Source: an uncultured Parolsenella sp. (lineage in GTDB: Bacteria; Actinomycetota; Coriobacteriia; Coriobacteriales; Atopobiaceae). From it: DNA of 64,000 nt. The translations under genes were made by a program, and so were the position numbers. Shown one piece after another: positions 9,085 to 18,909 of this stretch. The stretch spans positions 32,086-96,085 of the forward strand of contig CAKUNF010000006.1 of assembly GCA_934668375.1 (NCBI GenBank), given 5' to 3'. Every line of letters starts with the position of its first letter. The stretch's first letter is position 1. The notes below the pieces were generated by a model. It saw nothing but the letters and a program-made list of their open reading frames with translations. It was not told where the DNA came from and ran no database searches.

Positions 9085-9574
9085 GATTGTTGGTTTGCAA
9101 TCGACAATCAATGGGCTTCTACCTGCGCAAACCAGCGCCTCCGTTGCGTCACTGAGAGATGACGGCTCTGCTCGAGTCTGCGTGCCGAACTTATTGTTTG
9201 TCGTTGATAGCCTTATCTAGCTGCAGTTTTGCTCGAAATCCTATGAATGCCGCTGAATACCTGACAACGGGGGAGGTCCAGTTGAGCGGCATGCGAGGAG
9301 CATCGCATGATGTTGAAAACCGCTCGCCATATTTATCAAAAATGTTGAAAAGTGTGAAAACTCGCATTTGCCGTGGTAGTTTGCGTGGGCTTTTGAAAAC
9401 CCGCAGGTACATGCTTTCTTGCGCCAATGCTTGAGATGTGCCCGTCACCACCGCATCTCTTGCGCTGGGAGGGGATTCGTTTGGCGCAAGAGCAGCCATG
9501 CGCCCGTCTGTATGGCAAGCGTCATGAGCTAAGATTGTCAGTCGCCGTAATCGCTCGCTTGTTTGGGAGGCACC
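9085..9574. other. 490-nt AT-richer intergenic region upstream of dnaB
   Basis: No supported gene is present; the 91-codon ORF at 9159-9434 has no ribosome site and no family features. Three DnaA-box-like 9-mers lie on one strand: TGTTGAAAA at 9311-9319 and 9343-9351, and TGTGAAAAC at 9353-9361. Each is one mismatch from TGTGNAWAA. The GC content is visibly lower than in the flanking genes. Confidence 0.45.
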
Positions 9575-10975
9575 ATGGATGAGATTGTGTATGACGCCGC
9601 ACCGTCGCCGATGGCCCTTGCCTCCATCAAGACGATGCCCTCTCATCCAGATGCAGAGCGCTCGGTTCTCTCTGCGATGATGCTCTCGCCGGAGGTTCTC
9701 GAGAGCGCGCTCGTCGAGCTCTCCGAGGTCGACTTCTTCGTTGATGCCAATCGCATTGTGTTTGCGGCTATGCGCACGATGTTCGAGCGCGGCATCGCGC
9801 TTGACCCCATCTCGCTTGCAGACTATCTCACCTCTAACGAGCAGCTCGACCGTGCTGGCGGCATCCAGTCCCTGGCCCGCCTCGGCGAGGACTCGTTTGC
9901 CATCGCCAGCTGGAAGCACCACGCGGACATGCTTCACAGGGATGCCACCCTGCGCCTCATGATCGATGCGTCCGCAAAAATCGCCAACCTCGCTGCGAAC
10001 GCGCCCGAGGACACCAAGGAGGTCGTGGAGACGGCCGAGAAGATGCTTCTCGACGTCACGAACCGTGACATCAAGACGTCCTATGTGAGGCTCGAGGACG
10101 CAATGGTGACGCTCTACGATGAGCTCGGGCGCCTCAGCCAGCAGGATGGCGAGACCGTTGGCATCCAGACAGGCTTCCCGGCTATGGATCGCATGTTCCT
10201 TGGCCTGCGAGCCGGCCAGATGATCGTCGTGGGCGCCCGACCGGGCGTGGGCAAGACGTCGTTCGCCCTGAACCTCGCCGTGCAGATGGCGCAGTCCGGT
10301 GCCACGGTGTGCTTCTTCTCGCTCGAGATGAGCGTCGAGGAGGTGGCGCAGCGCCTGCTGTCCACCTACTCGATGGTTCCGCTGCAGGCCATCCGCTCGG
10401 GCAAGATCGCGCCCGAGAGCTGGGACCAGATCCTGTCTGCCACGCAGGACCTCTCGAACCTCGACATCCTCATCGACGACACGCCCGGTACCACCGTGAC
10501 CGAGATCCGCGCCAAGGCACGCCGCATGCTGCGCAACAAGGAGAAGGGCGTCGTGATTCTCGACTACCTGCAGCTCGTCTCCCCGCCGCCCAGCAAGCGT
10601 GCCGACTCCCGTGCCACCGAGGTCTCCGAGATGAGCCGTGGCATCAAGATCATGGCCAAGGACCTTGGGATCCCCGTCATCGCCCTGTCGCAGCTCTCCC
10701 GTAAGAACGAGGAGCGCACCGGCCAGCGCGGCAAGCGCCCGCAGCTCTCTGACCTTCGCGAATCGGGCTCCATCGAGCAGGACGCAGATATCGTCATCTT
10801 GCTGGACCGCTCCATGACGGAGGAGGAGGGCTCCCGCGAGGACAGGCCGGACTACGGCATCACGGAGTTCGTGGTCGCAAAGAACCGTTCGGGCCCGCTG
10901 GGAATCATCGACATGGCGTTCTTTGCCGAGAAGACCAAGTTCATGGAAGTCGACATGCACCACGACGACGTCTAA
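9575..10975 (+). CDS. dnaB: Replicative DNA helicase DnaB
   Basis: The 466-residue protein has the DnaB N-terminal domain (PSHPDAERSVLSAMMLSPE) and the RecA-like helicase domain. Walker A is ARPGVGKT (221-228), Walker B is GVVILDYLQLV, and the arginine finger region is LSQLSRKNEERTGQRGKRPQLSDLRESGSIEQDAD. DnaB is the ring helicase that unwinds DNA at the fork. No intein is present, although inteins are common in actinobacterial DnaB. The ATG at 9575 follows GGGAGG; the upstream TTG at 9563 is less likely. It follows rplI, a widely conserved neighbour. Confidence 0.97.
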   Translation: MDEIVYDAAPSPMALASIKTMPSHPDAERSVLSAMMLSPEVLESALVELSEVDFFVDANRIVFAAMRTMFERGIALDPISLADYLTSNEQLDRAGGIQSLARLGEDSFAIASWKHHADMLHRDATLRLMIDASAKIANLAANAPEDTKEVVETAEKMLLDVTNRDIKTSYVRLEDAMVTLYDELGRLSQQDGETVGIQTGFPAMDRMFLGLRAGQMIVVGARPGVGKTSFALNLAVQMAQSGATVCFFSLEMSVEEVAQRLLSTYSMVPLQAIRSGKIAPESWDQILSATQDLSNLDILIDDTPGTTVTEIRAKARRMLRNKEKGVVILDYLQLVSPPPSKRADSRATEVSEMSRGIKIMAKDLGIPVIALSQLSRKNEERTGQRGKRPQLSDLRESGSIEQDADIVILLDRSMTEEEGSREDRPDYGITEFVVAKNRSGPLGIIDMAFFAEKTKFMEVDMHHDDV

Positions 10976-10979
10976 GGCG

Positions 10980-11015
10980 GGGTCGTCATCCCGAGCGGAT
11001 GACGACCCTCTCGTT
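10980..11015 (+). terminator. dnaB terminator
   Basis: A perfect 12-bp stem, GGGTCGTCATCC (10980-10991) with GGATGACGACCC (10997-11008), is followed by TCTCGTTTT. Confidence 0.85.
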
Positions 11016-11104
11016 TTCCGTCCTCACCCGCGACGATGCGGTTTCGGTGCGGCCGTTGGCGTATACTCAAATGGTTTGCTAAGCCGTAAGAGAAGGAGCT
11101 CTTC

Positions 11105-12391
11105 ATGCCGGCATCTGTTCTGGTGGGAACCCAGTGGGGCGACGAGGGCAAGGGTAAGATCACCGACCTCATCTCTGGTGACTTCGACGTGGTCTGTCGC
11201 TACGGCGGCGGTGCCAACGCCGGCCACTCGGTTGTCGCCAATGGCCACCACCTCGCACTTCACCAGATTCCGTCTGGCATCGTCCATGAGGATGTCCTTT
11301 CCATCATCGGCAATGGCTGCATCGTTGATCCTGTGGTCGTCCTCGAGGAGCTCGAGCACCTCAAGGGCGAGGGCCTCACCTGCAAGGGTCTGCGCATCTC
11401 TGGCAACGCCCACGTTGTCATGCCCTGGCACAAGGTGCTCGACGGCGCCCACGAGCAGAAGCTCGGAAAGAACAACATCGGCACCACGAAGCGCGGCATC
11501 GGTCCCTGCTACATGGACAAGATGAACCGCACGGGCATTCGCATGCAGGACATGCTCGACGACGATACCTTCCGCGAGAAGGTCGAGGCGTCGCTGGCCT
11601 ACCAGAATCCCATCCTCGAGAAGGTCTACGAGCTGCCCACCTACTCCGTCGACGCCGTGTGCGAGGAGTTCCTCGGCTACGCCGAGCAGCTGCGCCCCTA
11701 TATCATCGAGAGCGGCAAGCTCCTCAACGAGGAACTCGCCGAGGGCAAGAATGTGCTGTTCGAGGGTGCCCAGGCCACGATGCTCGACATCGACCACGGC
11801 ACCTACCCGTTTGTGACTTCGTCCAACTGCACCGCCGGCGGAGCCGTCACTGGCTCGGGCGTTGGTCCCACCAACATCGAGCGCGTCCTCGGCGTTGCCA
11901 AGGCCTACCTCACGCGCGTGGGCTCCGGCCCGTTCCCCACGGAGCTCAACCTTGACGAGGGTGTGGGCAAGTACCTGCTCGAGACGGGCCACGAGTACGG
12001 CGTGACCACGGGCCGCAAGCGCCGCTGCGGCTGGTATGACGCCGTGGTGACCAAGTACGCTGCGCAGGTCAACGGCCTCACCGACCTTGCCATCACCAAG
12101 CTTGACGTGCTCACGGGCCTGGACACCATCAAGGTCTGCACCGCCTACGAGTGCGATGGCGTTGAGTACACGGTTGTCCCCGAGCACCGCTCGGTCTTTG
12201 ACCACGCCAAGCCCAAGTACATCGAGGTTCCTGGCTGGAAGGAAGACATCACCGGCTGCAGGAGCTTCGACGAGCTGCCCAAGGCCGCCCAGGACTACAT
12301 CGAGCTCATCGAGAAGCTCAGCGGCGTTAAGGTTTCCTTCGTGGCCGTTGGCCCGGACCGCGAGCAGACGATCAACCGCTTCTGGAAGTAA
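11105..12391 (+). CDS. purA: Adenylosuccinate synthetase
   Basis: The 428-residue product is the usual length for PurA, which joins IMP and aspartate with GTP to make adenylosuccinate on the AMP branch. The phosphate loop [11 protein letters not shown] (8-18) carries the catalytic Asp13. The family motifs [33 protein letters not shown] and [12 protein letters not shown] follow. AAGGAG lies just upstream of the ATG, and TATACT at about 11062 is a likely -10 box. It is probably monocistronic, with its own terminator, and is separate from the other pur genes. Confidence 0.98.
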   Translation: MPASVLVGTQWGDEGKGKITDLISGDFDVVCRYGGGANAGHSVVANGHHLALHQIPSGIVHEDVLSIIGNGCIVDPVVVLEELEHLKGEGLTCKGLRISGNAHVVMPWHKVLDGAHEQKLGKNNIGTTKRGIGPCYMDKMNRTGIRMQDMLDDDTFREKVEASLAYQNPILEKVYELPTYSVDAVCEEFLGYAEQLRPYIIESGKLLNEELAEGKNVLFEGAQATMLDIDHGTYPFVTSSNCTAGGAVTGSGVGPTNIERVLGVAKAYLTRVGSGPFPTELNLDEGVGKYLLETGHEYGVTTGRKRRCGWYDAVVTKYAAQVNGLTDLAITKLDVLTGLDTIKVCTAYECDGVEYTVVPEHRSVFDHAKPKYIEVPGWKEDITGCRSFDELPKAAQDYIELIEKLSGVKVSFVAVGPDREQTINRFWK

Positions 12392-12405
12392 GAACGCGCG
12401 TACCC

Positions 12406-12442
12406 GGCGGGCTCGGCGACATGCCGGGCCCGCCTTTGGTTT
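12406..12442 (+). terminator. purA terminator
   Basis: A 12-bp stem (12406-12417 with 12423-12434, one G-T pair) is followed by TTTGGTTTT. Confidence 0.75.
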
Positions 12443-12463
12443 TGCGCCCCGGACGTTGCCACG

Positions 12464-12494
12464 ATGAGACAAGGGGACTGTCCCTTTGTCTCAT
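12464..12494. repeat. 31-nt near-perfect palindrome of ATGAGACA...TGTCTCAT type
   Basis: ATGAGACAAGGGGACTG is followed by its near reverse complement, TCCCTTTGTCTCAT. It lies upstream of purD. The design (GACA ends, GGGGAC core) echoes the 33-nt GGTGACA repeats but it is a separate sequence family. Confidence 0.65.
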
Positions 12495-12553
12495 TCGGTG
12501 GCCAGGGGCTAGGATAGACACGTTGGAACGTTGAGCCGAGAACGGGAGCACCA

Positions 12554-13855
12554 ATGGACGCTATCGAGACGATCGACATCCTTCTTCTGGGCGCGGGCGG
12601 ACGCGAGCACGCGCTGCTTCGCAAGCTTCTCGAGAGCCCGCGCGCGGGCAAGGTCTGGGCGGCACCCGGTAACGGAGGCATCCTTGCCGAGGCCACGCTT
12701 GCTGACGTTGACCAGAACAACCCTGCCGAGGTCGCGCGCTTTGCCTCCGAGCACGGCATCGGCCTCGTCGTCATCGGGCCCGAGGCCCCGCTCGTGGCTG
12801 GCGTGGCCGACGCCGTGCGCGCCGCGGGCATCGCGTGCTTTGGCCCGAGCGGCCAGGCCGCGCAGATGGAGGGTTCCAAACTCTTCGCCAAGCAGGTCAT
12901 GGAGCGTGCCGGCGTTCCCACGGCTCGCTATCAGAGCTTCACCGAGGCCGCTCCCGCCGAGGCCTACGTGCGTGAGCTCGCCGGCCCGTGCGTCGTGAAG
13001 GCCGATGGCCTTGCCGCCGGCAAGGGCGTCATCGTGGCGCAGACCACAGAGGAGGCGCTTGCCGGAGTCCGCGAGTGCTTCTCGGGCACGTTTGGCGAGG
13101 CCGGCCAGACCGTCGTTGTGGAGGAGATGCTCAAGGGTCCCGAGTGCTCGCTTCTCGCGCTCACGGACGGCAAGACGGTGGTTCCGCTCGCCACGTCCCA
13201 GGACCACAAGCGCGCCCTCGAGGGTGACCTCGGTCCCAATACGGGCGGCATGGGCGTCTACTCTCCGGTGCCCTTCGTGACGCCGGAGGAGCACGAGGCC
13301 ATGGTGGAGATCGAGCGCAAGGTCGTGGCCCAGCTCGCAGCGGACGGAATCCCGTACTCCGGTTGTCTGTATGGGGGCTTCATGCTCACGAAGGACGGCC
13401 CCAAGGTGCTCGAGTTCAACGCGCGCTTTGGCGACCCCGAGACGCAGGTCGTGCTGCCGCGCATGAAGGCGGACCTTTTCGACGTGTTCCTGCGCTGCGA
13501 CAATGGCACGCTTGACGAGGCCGATGTGAGCTGGGACGACGACTGGGCCGTCTCCGTCGTGCTCACGAGCGCCGGCTATCCCGGTGCCTACGAGAAGGGC
13601 AAGCCCATCACCGGCATCGACGAGGCCGAGAAGCTCGAGGGCGTCACCGTCTATCACGCGGGCACCAAGACCATCGCCGGCGAGCTTGTGACCAACGGCG
13701 GCCGCGTGCTCAACGTCACGGCCGTTGCCGACACGTTCGAGCACGCCCGCGAGCAGGCCTACCGTGCCTGTGACCTTATCGAGTTCGATGGCAAGACGCT
13801 TCGCCACGACATCGGCGCTCGTGCGCTGCGCGGTCGTGGCGCCTGGGAGGTTTAG
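12554..13855 (+). CDS. purD: Phosphoribosylamine-glycine ligase (GAR synthetase)
   Basis: The 433-residue ATP-grasp enzyme makes GAR from phosphoribosylamine, glycine and ATP in purine synthesis. The N-domain begins [27 protein letters not shown] and [18 protein letters not shown] follow. The ATP-grasp core has [13 protein letters not shown], and [14 protein letters not shown] and [17 protein letters not shown] are PurD-specific. The C-terminal domain includes [14 protein letters not shown]. The length is typical. The downstream NUDIX gene starts 6 nt after the stop, so the two are probably co-transcribed. Confidence 0.97.
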   Translation: MDAIETIDILLLGAGGREHALLRKLLESPRAGKVWAAPGNGGILAEATLADVDQNNPAEVARFASEHGIGLVVIGPEAPLVAGVADAVRAAGIACFGPSGQAAQMEGSKLFAKQVMERAGVPTARYQSFTEAAPAEAYVRELAGPCVVKADGLAAGKGVIVAQTTEEALAGVRECFSGTFGEAGQTVVVEEMLKGPECSLLALTDGKTVVPLATSQDHKRALEGDLGPNTGGMGVYSPVPFVTPEEHEAMVEIERKVVAQLAADGIPYSGCLYGGFMLTKDGPKVLEFNARFGDPETQVVLPRMKADLFDVFLRCDNGTLDEADVSWDDDWAVSVVLTSAGYPGAYEKGKPITGIDEAEKLEGVTVYHAGTKTIAGELVTNGGRVLNVTAVADTFEHAREQAYRACDLIEFDGKTLRHDIGARALRGRGAWEV

Positions 13856-13861
13856 GTTCGC

Positions 13862-14563
13862 ATGACCCAGAAGGAAACGGACGAGCTCATGGACACCGTC
13901 GAGGCATTCACCTACGACGGGGATCGCGTGAACCACGACCACAAGAGTGGTGAGCCCGAGAGGCGCGGCTTTGTCCGTGGCAACGATGATCCGCGCGACG
14001 CCGCGCTGGCCGAGAAGCCCCTCACCGAGGAGACGGCCTGGACGGGACGGATCTTCTCGGTGAGTCGCCTGCACGTGCAGATGCCGGACGGCCGCGAAGC
14101 CGTCCGCGACGTGGTGCGCCACCCTGGCGCCGTTGCCATCGTGGCCCTCACGGACGACGGGCACATCTGCCTCGTGCGCCAGTACCGCACGGCGCTCGAT
14201 CGCGTGACGGTGGAGATTCCCGCCGGCAAGCTCGAGCCCGGCGAGGACCCGCTGGCGGCGGCCCACCGCGAGCTCGAGGAAGAGACGGGGTTCACGGCCG
14301 ACAAGATGGCCTACCTCACCTCCATCGCGAGCTCCGACGGCTTCACGGACGAGGTCATCCACCTCTATATGGCAACGGGCCTCACGTTTACGAGCTCAAA
14401 CCCCGATGACGACGAGTTCATCAACGTCGACCTTGTGGAGCTCACCGAGCTCGTTGACGCGGTCCTCGACGGTCGTGTCGAGGACGCCAAGACCGTTGTG
14501 GGCGCGCTCGCCTGTGATGCCGTGGCCCGCCGCCTTGCCCCAGACGTTCCAACCGAGGATTAG
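13862..14563 (+). CDS. NUDIX hydrolase, probable ADP-ribose pyrophosphatase
   Basis: The 233-residue protein contains a complete Nudix box, GKLEPGEDPLAAAHRELEEETGF, matching GX5EX7REUXEEXGU. The surrounding sequence (WTGRIFSVSRLHVQMPDG, VVRHPGAVAIVALTDD, LVRQYRTALDRVTVEIPAGKLEPGE) is typical of ADP-ribose or ADP-sugar pyrophosphatases, which act as cytoplasmic dimers. An unusual ~55-residue acidic N-terminal extension precedes the domain; the true start could be internal, although the ATG lies suitably after purD. It overlaps none of its neighbours and leads into the ABC transporter gene 4 nt later. Confidence 0.88.
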   Translation: MTQKETDELMDTVEAFTYDGDRVNHDHKSGEPERRGFVRGNDDPRDAALAEKPLTEETAWTGRIFSVSRLHVQMPDGREAVRDVVRHPGAVAIVALTDDGHICLVRQYRTALDRVTVEIPAGKLEPGEDPLAAAHRELEEETGFTADKMAYLTSIASSDGFTDEVIHLYMATGLTFTSSNPDDDEFINVDLVELTELVDAVLDGRVEDAKTVVGALACDAVARRLAPDVPTED

Positions 14564-14567
14564 CTCA

Positions 14568-16361
14568 ATGCCAGATACCAGCACCAACAGCCGCCCGCGT
14601 GGCGGGTCGACCCCGCATGCCGCGGGTGCGCTGTACCGCAAGTTCCTCTCGTACTACCGCTCGCAGTGGCATCTGTTTGCCGTCGACACCGTTGCCGCCA
14701 TCGTCATGACGGCGGTTGACCTGGCGTTTCCCATCATCCTGCGCGATCTTACCGGTGGGCTGTTCACCGAGGGCGCGGGTGCCATCATGGGGGCCCTGGG
14801 CACGCTCGCGCTCGGTCTTGTCGTCATGTACGCCGTGCGCTACGCCTGTCGTTACTTCGTGGGCTACTGGGGCCACGTCATGGGCGCGCGCATGGAGAGT
14901 CACATGCGCCAGGACCTGTTCGACCAGTACGAGCGCTTCAGCTTCTCGTACTTTGACAGGCACAACACCGGCGACCTCATGAGCCGCGTGGTTTCCGACC
15001 TGTTCGACATCTGCGAGGCGGCCCACCATGGGCCAGAGTACGCCATCATCTGCGGCATTAAGATCGTGGGCTCGTTTGCGATCCTCGCGACCATCAACTG
15101 GAAGCTCTCCGCCGTGCTCGCCGTCATCACGGCGATCCTGTGGGCGTACAACTCGCGCGCCAACAAGCGCATGCGCGCGGTGTTCATGGAGAACCGCACG
15201 CGCATCGCAGGCATAAACTCGCAGCTCGAGGACTCGCTCGGCGGCATCCGCATCGTGAAGGGCTTTGCGGCCGAGGACGTGGAGCGCGAGAAGTTCGCCC
15301 GCTCAAACGAGGCCTACCTCGAGAGCAAGCAGCGGATGTACCACGTCATGGGTGGCTACCAGGCCATGATCGCTGCCCTCATGGGCGCGCTGTTCACCGT
15401 GGTCATCGTCTATGGTGGCTACCTCATCGCGGTGGGAGAGATGGTGCCGGCGGACCTCTCCACCTACGCGCTCTACATCACCACGTTCACGGCCGCCATC
15501 GAGCAGCTGCTTAACTTCACCGAGACGTTCCAGAAGGCCGAGGCGGGCTTCAAGCGCTTTGACGAGATTCTCGCCACGAAGCCGGACATCCTGGACGCGC
15601 CGGGCACACCTGACATCGACATCACCGAGGGCCACGTGGTCTACTCGGGCGTGCGCTTCTCCTATGACGGGGAGACGGACGTCGTGCGCGGCCTTGACCT
15701 GGACATCAAGCCGGGCGAGACAATCGCGCTCGTTGGCCCATCAGGCGGCGGAAAGTCCACGACCTGCAGCCTGCTGCCACGCTTCTATGATGTGCGCGAG
15801 GGCTCCATCACCATCGACGGCCAGGACGTGCGCAACGTCACCCAGAAGAGCCTGCGCGAGGCGATCGGCCTGGTGCAGCAGGACGTCTACCTGTTCGACG
15901 GCACGATTGGCGAGAACATCGCCTATGGCCGACCCTCGGCGACACTCGAGGAGATTCGCGAAGCGGCCCGTGCGGCCAACATCGACGCGTTCATCGACGG
16001 GCTGCCAGACGGCTACGAGACGCAGGTGGGAGAGCGTGGCGCCAGACTCTCTGGCGGCCAGAAGCAGCGCATCGCCATCGCCCGCGTGTTTCTCAAGGAC
16101 CCGAAGATCCTCGTGCTCGACGAAGCCACGAGCGCGCTCGACAACGAGAGCGAGCATGCCGTCCAGGAGTCACTCTCGCGCCTTGCTGCCGGTCGCACGA
16201 CGCTCGTGATCGCACACCGTCTCTCGACCATCCGCGACGCGGATGAGATCGTGACCGTGGACGGCGGACGGGTGGTCGAGCGGGGCACGCACGACGAGCT
16301 CATGGCGCTGGGCGGCACCTATGCCACCTACTATCGCATGCAGTTCGGCCGCCACGCGTGA
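14568..16361 (+). CDS. ABC transporter, fused permease and ATP-binding protein (exporter type)
   Basis: The 597-residue half-transporter has six membrane helices (about residues 30-330) followed by an ATPase domain. Walker A is GPSGGGKST, the signature is LSGGQKQR, Walker B is ILVLDEATSALD, and an H-loop (VIAHRLS) follows. This is the MdlB/MsbA-like exporter family; it would work as a homodimer because no partner half is adjacent. The substrate cannot be read from sequence. A longer reading from 14406 overlaps the NUDIX gene; the ATG at 14568 follows CGAGGAT with good spacing and is preferred. It is probably the last gene of the purD operon. Confidence 0.9.
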   Translation: MPDTSTNSRPRGGSTPHAAGALYRKFLSYYRSQWHLFAVDTVAAIVMTAVDLAFPIILRDLTGGLFTEGAGAIMGALGTLALGLVVMYAVRYACRYFVGYWGHVMGARMESHMRQDLFDQYERFSFSYFDRHNTGDLMSRVVSDLFDICEAAHHGPEYAIICGIKIVGSFAILATINWKLSAVLAVITAILWAYNSRANKRMRAVFMENRTRIAGINSQLEDSLGGIRIVKGFAAEDVEREKFARSNEAYLESKQRMYHVMGGYQAMIAALMGALFTVVIVYGGYLIAVGEMVPADLSTYALYITTFTAAIEQLLNFTETFQKAEAGFKRFDEILATKPDILDAPGTPDIDITEGHVVYSGVRFSYDGETDVVRGLDLDIKPGETIALVGPSGGGKSTTCSLLPRFYDVREGSITIDGQDVRNVTQKSLREAIGLVQQDVYLFDGTIGENIAYGRPSATLEEIREAARAANIDAFIDGLPDGYETQVGERGARLSGGQKQRIAIARVFLKDPKILVLDEATSALDNESEHAVQESLSRLAAGRTTLVIAHRLSTIRDADEIVTVDGGRVVERGTHDELMALGGTYATYYRMQFGRHA

Positions 16362-16400
16362 CGGTTGGCTCGGGTGGCAAATGGCCCCGGCGCCAAGCAC

Positions 16401-16433
16401 GGTGACAGTTTGACCCCGTCCCCAAGTGTCACC
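16401..16433. repeat. Intergenic 33-nt repeat, copy 4
   Basis: Ends GGTGACA and TGTCACC flank GTTTGACCCCGTCCCCAAG. It sits 39 nt after the ABC transporter stop. Confidence 0.85.
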
Positions 16434-16542
16434 GTGACGTGTGTAGCTTGGGCGGAATGGTGGGACACCTTAAGGAAAGCCCAAGCTGCCTGCCTATACT
16501 GAATCCCGACCGTTCTGACCAAATGACACTACGAGGAAGAGC

Positions 16543-17421
16543 ATGGCCAAGAAGGACAAGAGCGCAAAGGCCCCCACGCCCGACGAGGTGGAGGCCATTT
16601 TCTCCGACGTGGACGAGACGGGCCACACGAACGCATCCAAGGCCCGCAAGGAGCGCACGCGTCGTCGTGCCCGCAAGGCTGCCGTCGAGGTCGACCCGCT
16701 GTCTGGCGACGACCCCTCCGGCTCGAACGTCGGCAAGACGATGACGCGCGCCGCAATCGCCGTGCTCATCGTGCTGCTCGTCGCCGTCGTTGTGTCTCAG
16801 GTGGCCTGCGGCCTCGTCCGCCGCGCCGGCACCGCCCAGCTCGCCGAGCACGTTGACTCCGCGAGCGTCAACACCGCGCTTCGCAACGGCGTCGAGTGGG
16901 GAGACGGCTTCACGCAGTTCCCAGAGGACTACACGGTGCTCGAGGCCAACGAGGAATCCGGGACCATCGAGGTCAGCGTCGTGGACACCGCGTCCAAGAA
17001 CGAGCTCGAGTGCCTGGCGGGCTCTCAGATCCAGGCTGCGGCCCTGTCGGTCAACGCGCTGCTCAACCCCAACATCAACCAGGTCATCTACCACGTTGAC
17101 GTCCACATCGACGACAGCGGCAACATCCAGCAGTCCTCGCTGTTTGGCTTCCTCAAGCCCACGGGCACGATGAAGCGCTTTGCCACGTTCGTGTGGACCA
17201 AGAGCACCGGCGTCGACGGCGGATTCAACTTCAACTGCATGATCACGGACCTCGATGCCACGGCGTCCGAGAACCTGCGCGAGAAGGTCACGCTGCCGAG
17301 CAACATCATCGACGCCGTCATCGGCGACTCCGCCGCCACGACCGAGGCCGCGAGCACCACCGACGCGGCCGCGACCGACGCCGCCGCATCGGACCCCGCA
17401 ACCGAGGCGGCCACGGAGTAG
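16543..17421 (+). CDS. Hypothetical membrane-anchored protein with Ala/Thr-rich tail
   Basis: I do not recognise this 292-residue protein. The first ~60 residues are charged and cytoplasmic-looking (KARKERTRRRARKAA). One hydrophobic segment follows at about 68-90 (AAIAVLIVLLVAVVVSQVACGLV), so it is probably a type II anchored protein. The external part (~95-255) is a mixed alpha/beta domain, and the last ~35 residues are low-complexity Ala/Thr/Asp (TTEAASTTDAAATDAA). GAGGAAGAGC precedes the ATG. The gene ends at a clear terminator. Alternatives include a substrate-binding or wall-associated lipid-facing domain. Confidence 0.65.
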   Translation: MAKKDKSAKAPTPDEVEAIFSDVDETGHTNASKARKERTRRRARKAAVEVDPLSGDDPSGSNVGKTMTRAAIAVLIVLLVAVVVSQVACGLVRRAGTAQLAEHVDSASVNTALRNGVEWGDGFTQFPEDYTVLEANEESGTIEVSVVDTASKNELECLAGSQIQAAALSVNALLNPNINQVIYHVDVHIDDSGNIQQSSLFGFLKPTGTMKRFATFVWTKSTGVDGGFNFNCMITDLDATASENLREKVTLPSNIIDAVIGDSAATTEAASTTDAAATDAAASDPATEAATE

Positions 17422-17434
17422 ACAACGCACGCAC

Positions 17435-17469
17435 GGGCGGCCCATCCGACGCGGAGGGCCGCCCTTTTT
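17435..17469 (+). terminator. Terminator before the pyridoxal kinase gene
   Basis: GGGCGGCCC (17435-17443) pairs with GGGCCGCCC (17456-17464) and is followed by TTTTTC. Confidence 0.85.
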
Positions 17470-17485
17470 CTTTTTAGGAGTGGCC

Positions 17486-18358
17486 ATGACCGCTGCAAGC
17501 GACCTGTACCTGTACCGACGCGAGGGCAACTACCTGCCGCGCGTTGCTGCCGTGCACGACCTGTGCGGCTACGGAAACTGCTCGCTTGGCGTGGCCATTC
17601 CGGTCTTGAGCTGCGCGGGCATCGACGTGTGCTCGGTCCCCACCTCGCTGTTCTCGGCCCACACGAAGTTCCCGGGCTTCTACATGCTCGACACCACGCC
17701 CATGCTCGACGCCTACCTCGACGCCTGGCGCGTGCACGGCGTCGACCTGGACGGCGTCTACTCGGGCTTTCTGGGGTCGGCCGAGCAGGTGGCCGCAATC
17801 CGGCGGCTGTACGCCGAGTATCCCCATGCCCTGCGTATCGTGGACCCCGTGATGGGGGACAACGGCCACCGCTATCCCACCTATACCGACGAGATGTGCG
17901 AGGCAACTCGCGGCCTTGTTGACGGCGCGGACGTCCTTACGCCCAACCTCACGGAGGCATCCATCCTCACGGGCATTCCCTACGAGGGCGCGGATGTCGA
18001 CGAGGGCTATGTCCGCCGCATCGCGGGCGCGCTTCTCGACATGGGGGCCAAGACGGTCGTGATCAAGGGCATCGTCCGTGCGGGCGAGCATGTCATCAGA
18101 AACTATGTGGCCACGGCCGATGGTCTCGACTCCGTGAGCGACGATCTGCTTCCCTACATGCTCCATGGGACGGGGGACCTGTTTGCGAGCGGTCTCACCG
18201 CGGCCATCTATGCCGGTCGCTCACTTCTGGATGCCGTCTCGTTTGCGGGGGCGCTCGTGAGCGATGCCATGGCGGTCTCCTGTGACCAGCCGGGCTACGA
18301 GCTGCGCGGCGTCAGCTTCCAGTCTGTTCTCGGAGACGTAACGGCGCTCATCGCCTAA
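17486..18358 (+). CDS. Pyridoxal/pyridoxine kinase family protein
   Basis: The 290-residue ribokinase-fold enzyme probably phosphorylates vitamin B6 vitamers in the salvage pathway to PLP. Motifs visible are VAAVHDLCGYGNCSLGVAIPVLS at the substrate site, VDPVMGDNGHRYPTYTDEM, which is typical of PdxY/PdxK, LTPNLTEASILTG, and the catalytic GTGDLFASGLTAAIYAG with its Asp base. The ATG at 17486 follows TAGGAG at 17475-17480; a longer frame from 17255 would overlap the preceding gene and terminator. It stands between a terminator and purE. Confidence 0.88.
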   Translation: MTAASDLYLYRREGNYLPRVAAVHDLCGYGNCSLGVAIPVLSCAGIDVCSVPTSLFSAHTKFPGFYMLDTTPMLDAYLDAWRVHGVDLDGVYSGFLGSAEQVAAIRRLYAEYPHALRIVDPVMGDNGHRYPTYTDEMCEATRGLVDGADVLTPNLTEASILTGIPYEGADVDEGYVRRIAGALLDMGAKTVVIKGIVRAGEHVIRNYVATADGLDSVSDDLLPYMLHGTGDLFASGLTAAIYAGRSLLDAVSFAGALVSDAMAVSCDQPGYELRGVSFQSVLGDVTALIA

Positions 18359-18438
18359 TCCATCCCTTGCGGCGTATACTTGGGATTTGCGCGCTCGTGC
18401 GCAGCGCAGACATACAGGCACAAACCTGAGGAGCGAAC

Positions 18439-18900
18439 ATGGCAGATCAGCCGCTCGTTGGCATCATCATGGGTTCCAAGTCTGACATGCCCACCATGGA
18501 GGCATGCACCAAGCAGCTCGAGGAGCTCGGCGTTCCCTACGAGCTCGTCATCGCGAGCGCCCACCGCACGCCGGACAAGGTCCACGAGTGGGCCGCATCT
18601 GCCGCTGATCGCGGCCTCAAGGTCATCATCGCCGCGGCTGGCAAGGCCGCGCACCTCGGCGGCGTCGTTGCCGCCTACACCCCGCTGCCCATCATCGGCG
18701 TGCCGATGAAGACGAGCGACCTCGGCGGCATGGACTCACTGCTCTCCATGGTCCAGATGCCCAGCGGCGTCCCCGTTGCCTGCGTCGCCATCAACGGCGC
18801 AAAGAACGCGGCCATCTACGCCACGCAGATCCTCGGCGCCACGCTTCCTGAGTATCGCGAGAAGATCGTCGGGTTCAAGCGCTCCATGGCTCAGGGCTAG
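18439..18900 (+). CDS. purE: N5-carboxyaminoimidazole ribonucleotide mutase
   Basis: The 153-residue class I PurE converts N5-CAIR to [17 protein letters not shown], the [13 protein letters not shown] loop with the catalytic His, and [15 protein letters not shown] are conserved. A class I PurE normally needs PurK, which is not in the window. TATACT (18375-18380) is a probable -10 box. GAGGAGCGAAC precedes the ATG. The sortase gene begins 9 nt after the stop, so the two are likely co-transcribed, which is unusual. Confidence 0.96.
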   Translation: MADQPLVGIIMGSKSDMPTMEACTKQLEELGVPYELVIASAHRTPDKVHEWAASAADRGLKVIIAAAGKAAHLGGVVAAYTPLPIIGVPMKTSDLGGMDSLLSMVQMPSGVPVACVAINGAKNAAIYATQILGATLPEYREKIVGFKRSMAQG

Positions 18901-18909
18901 GTCAGGCGA

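Noticed and set aside
9159-9434. A 91-codon ORF in the gap before dnaB
   Set aside because: No ribosome site, no hydrophobic or domain pattern, and composition unlike the neighbouring genes.
9191-10963. A 590-codon minus-strand open frame across dnaB
   Set aside because: Antisense shadow of dnaB with no motif and no start context.
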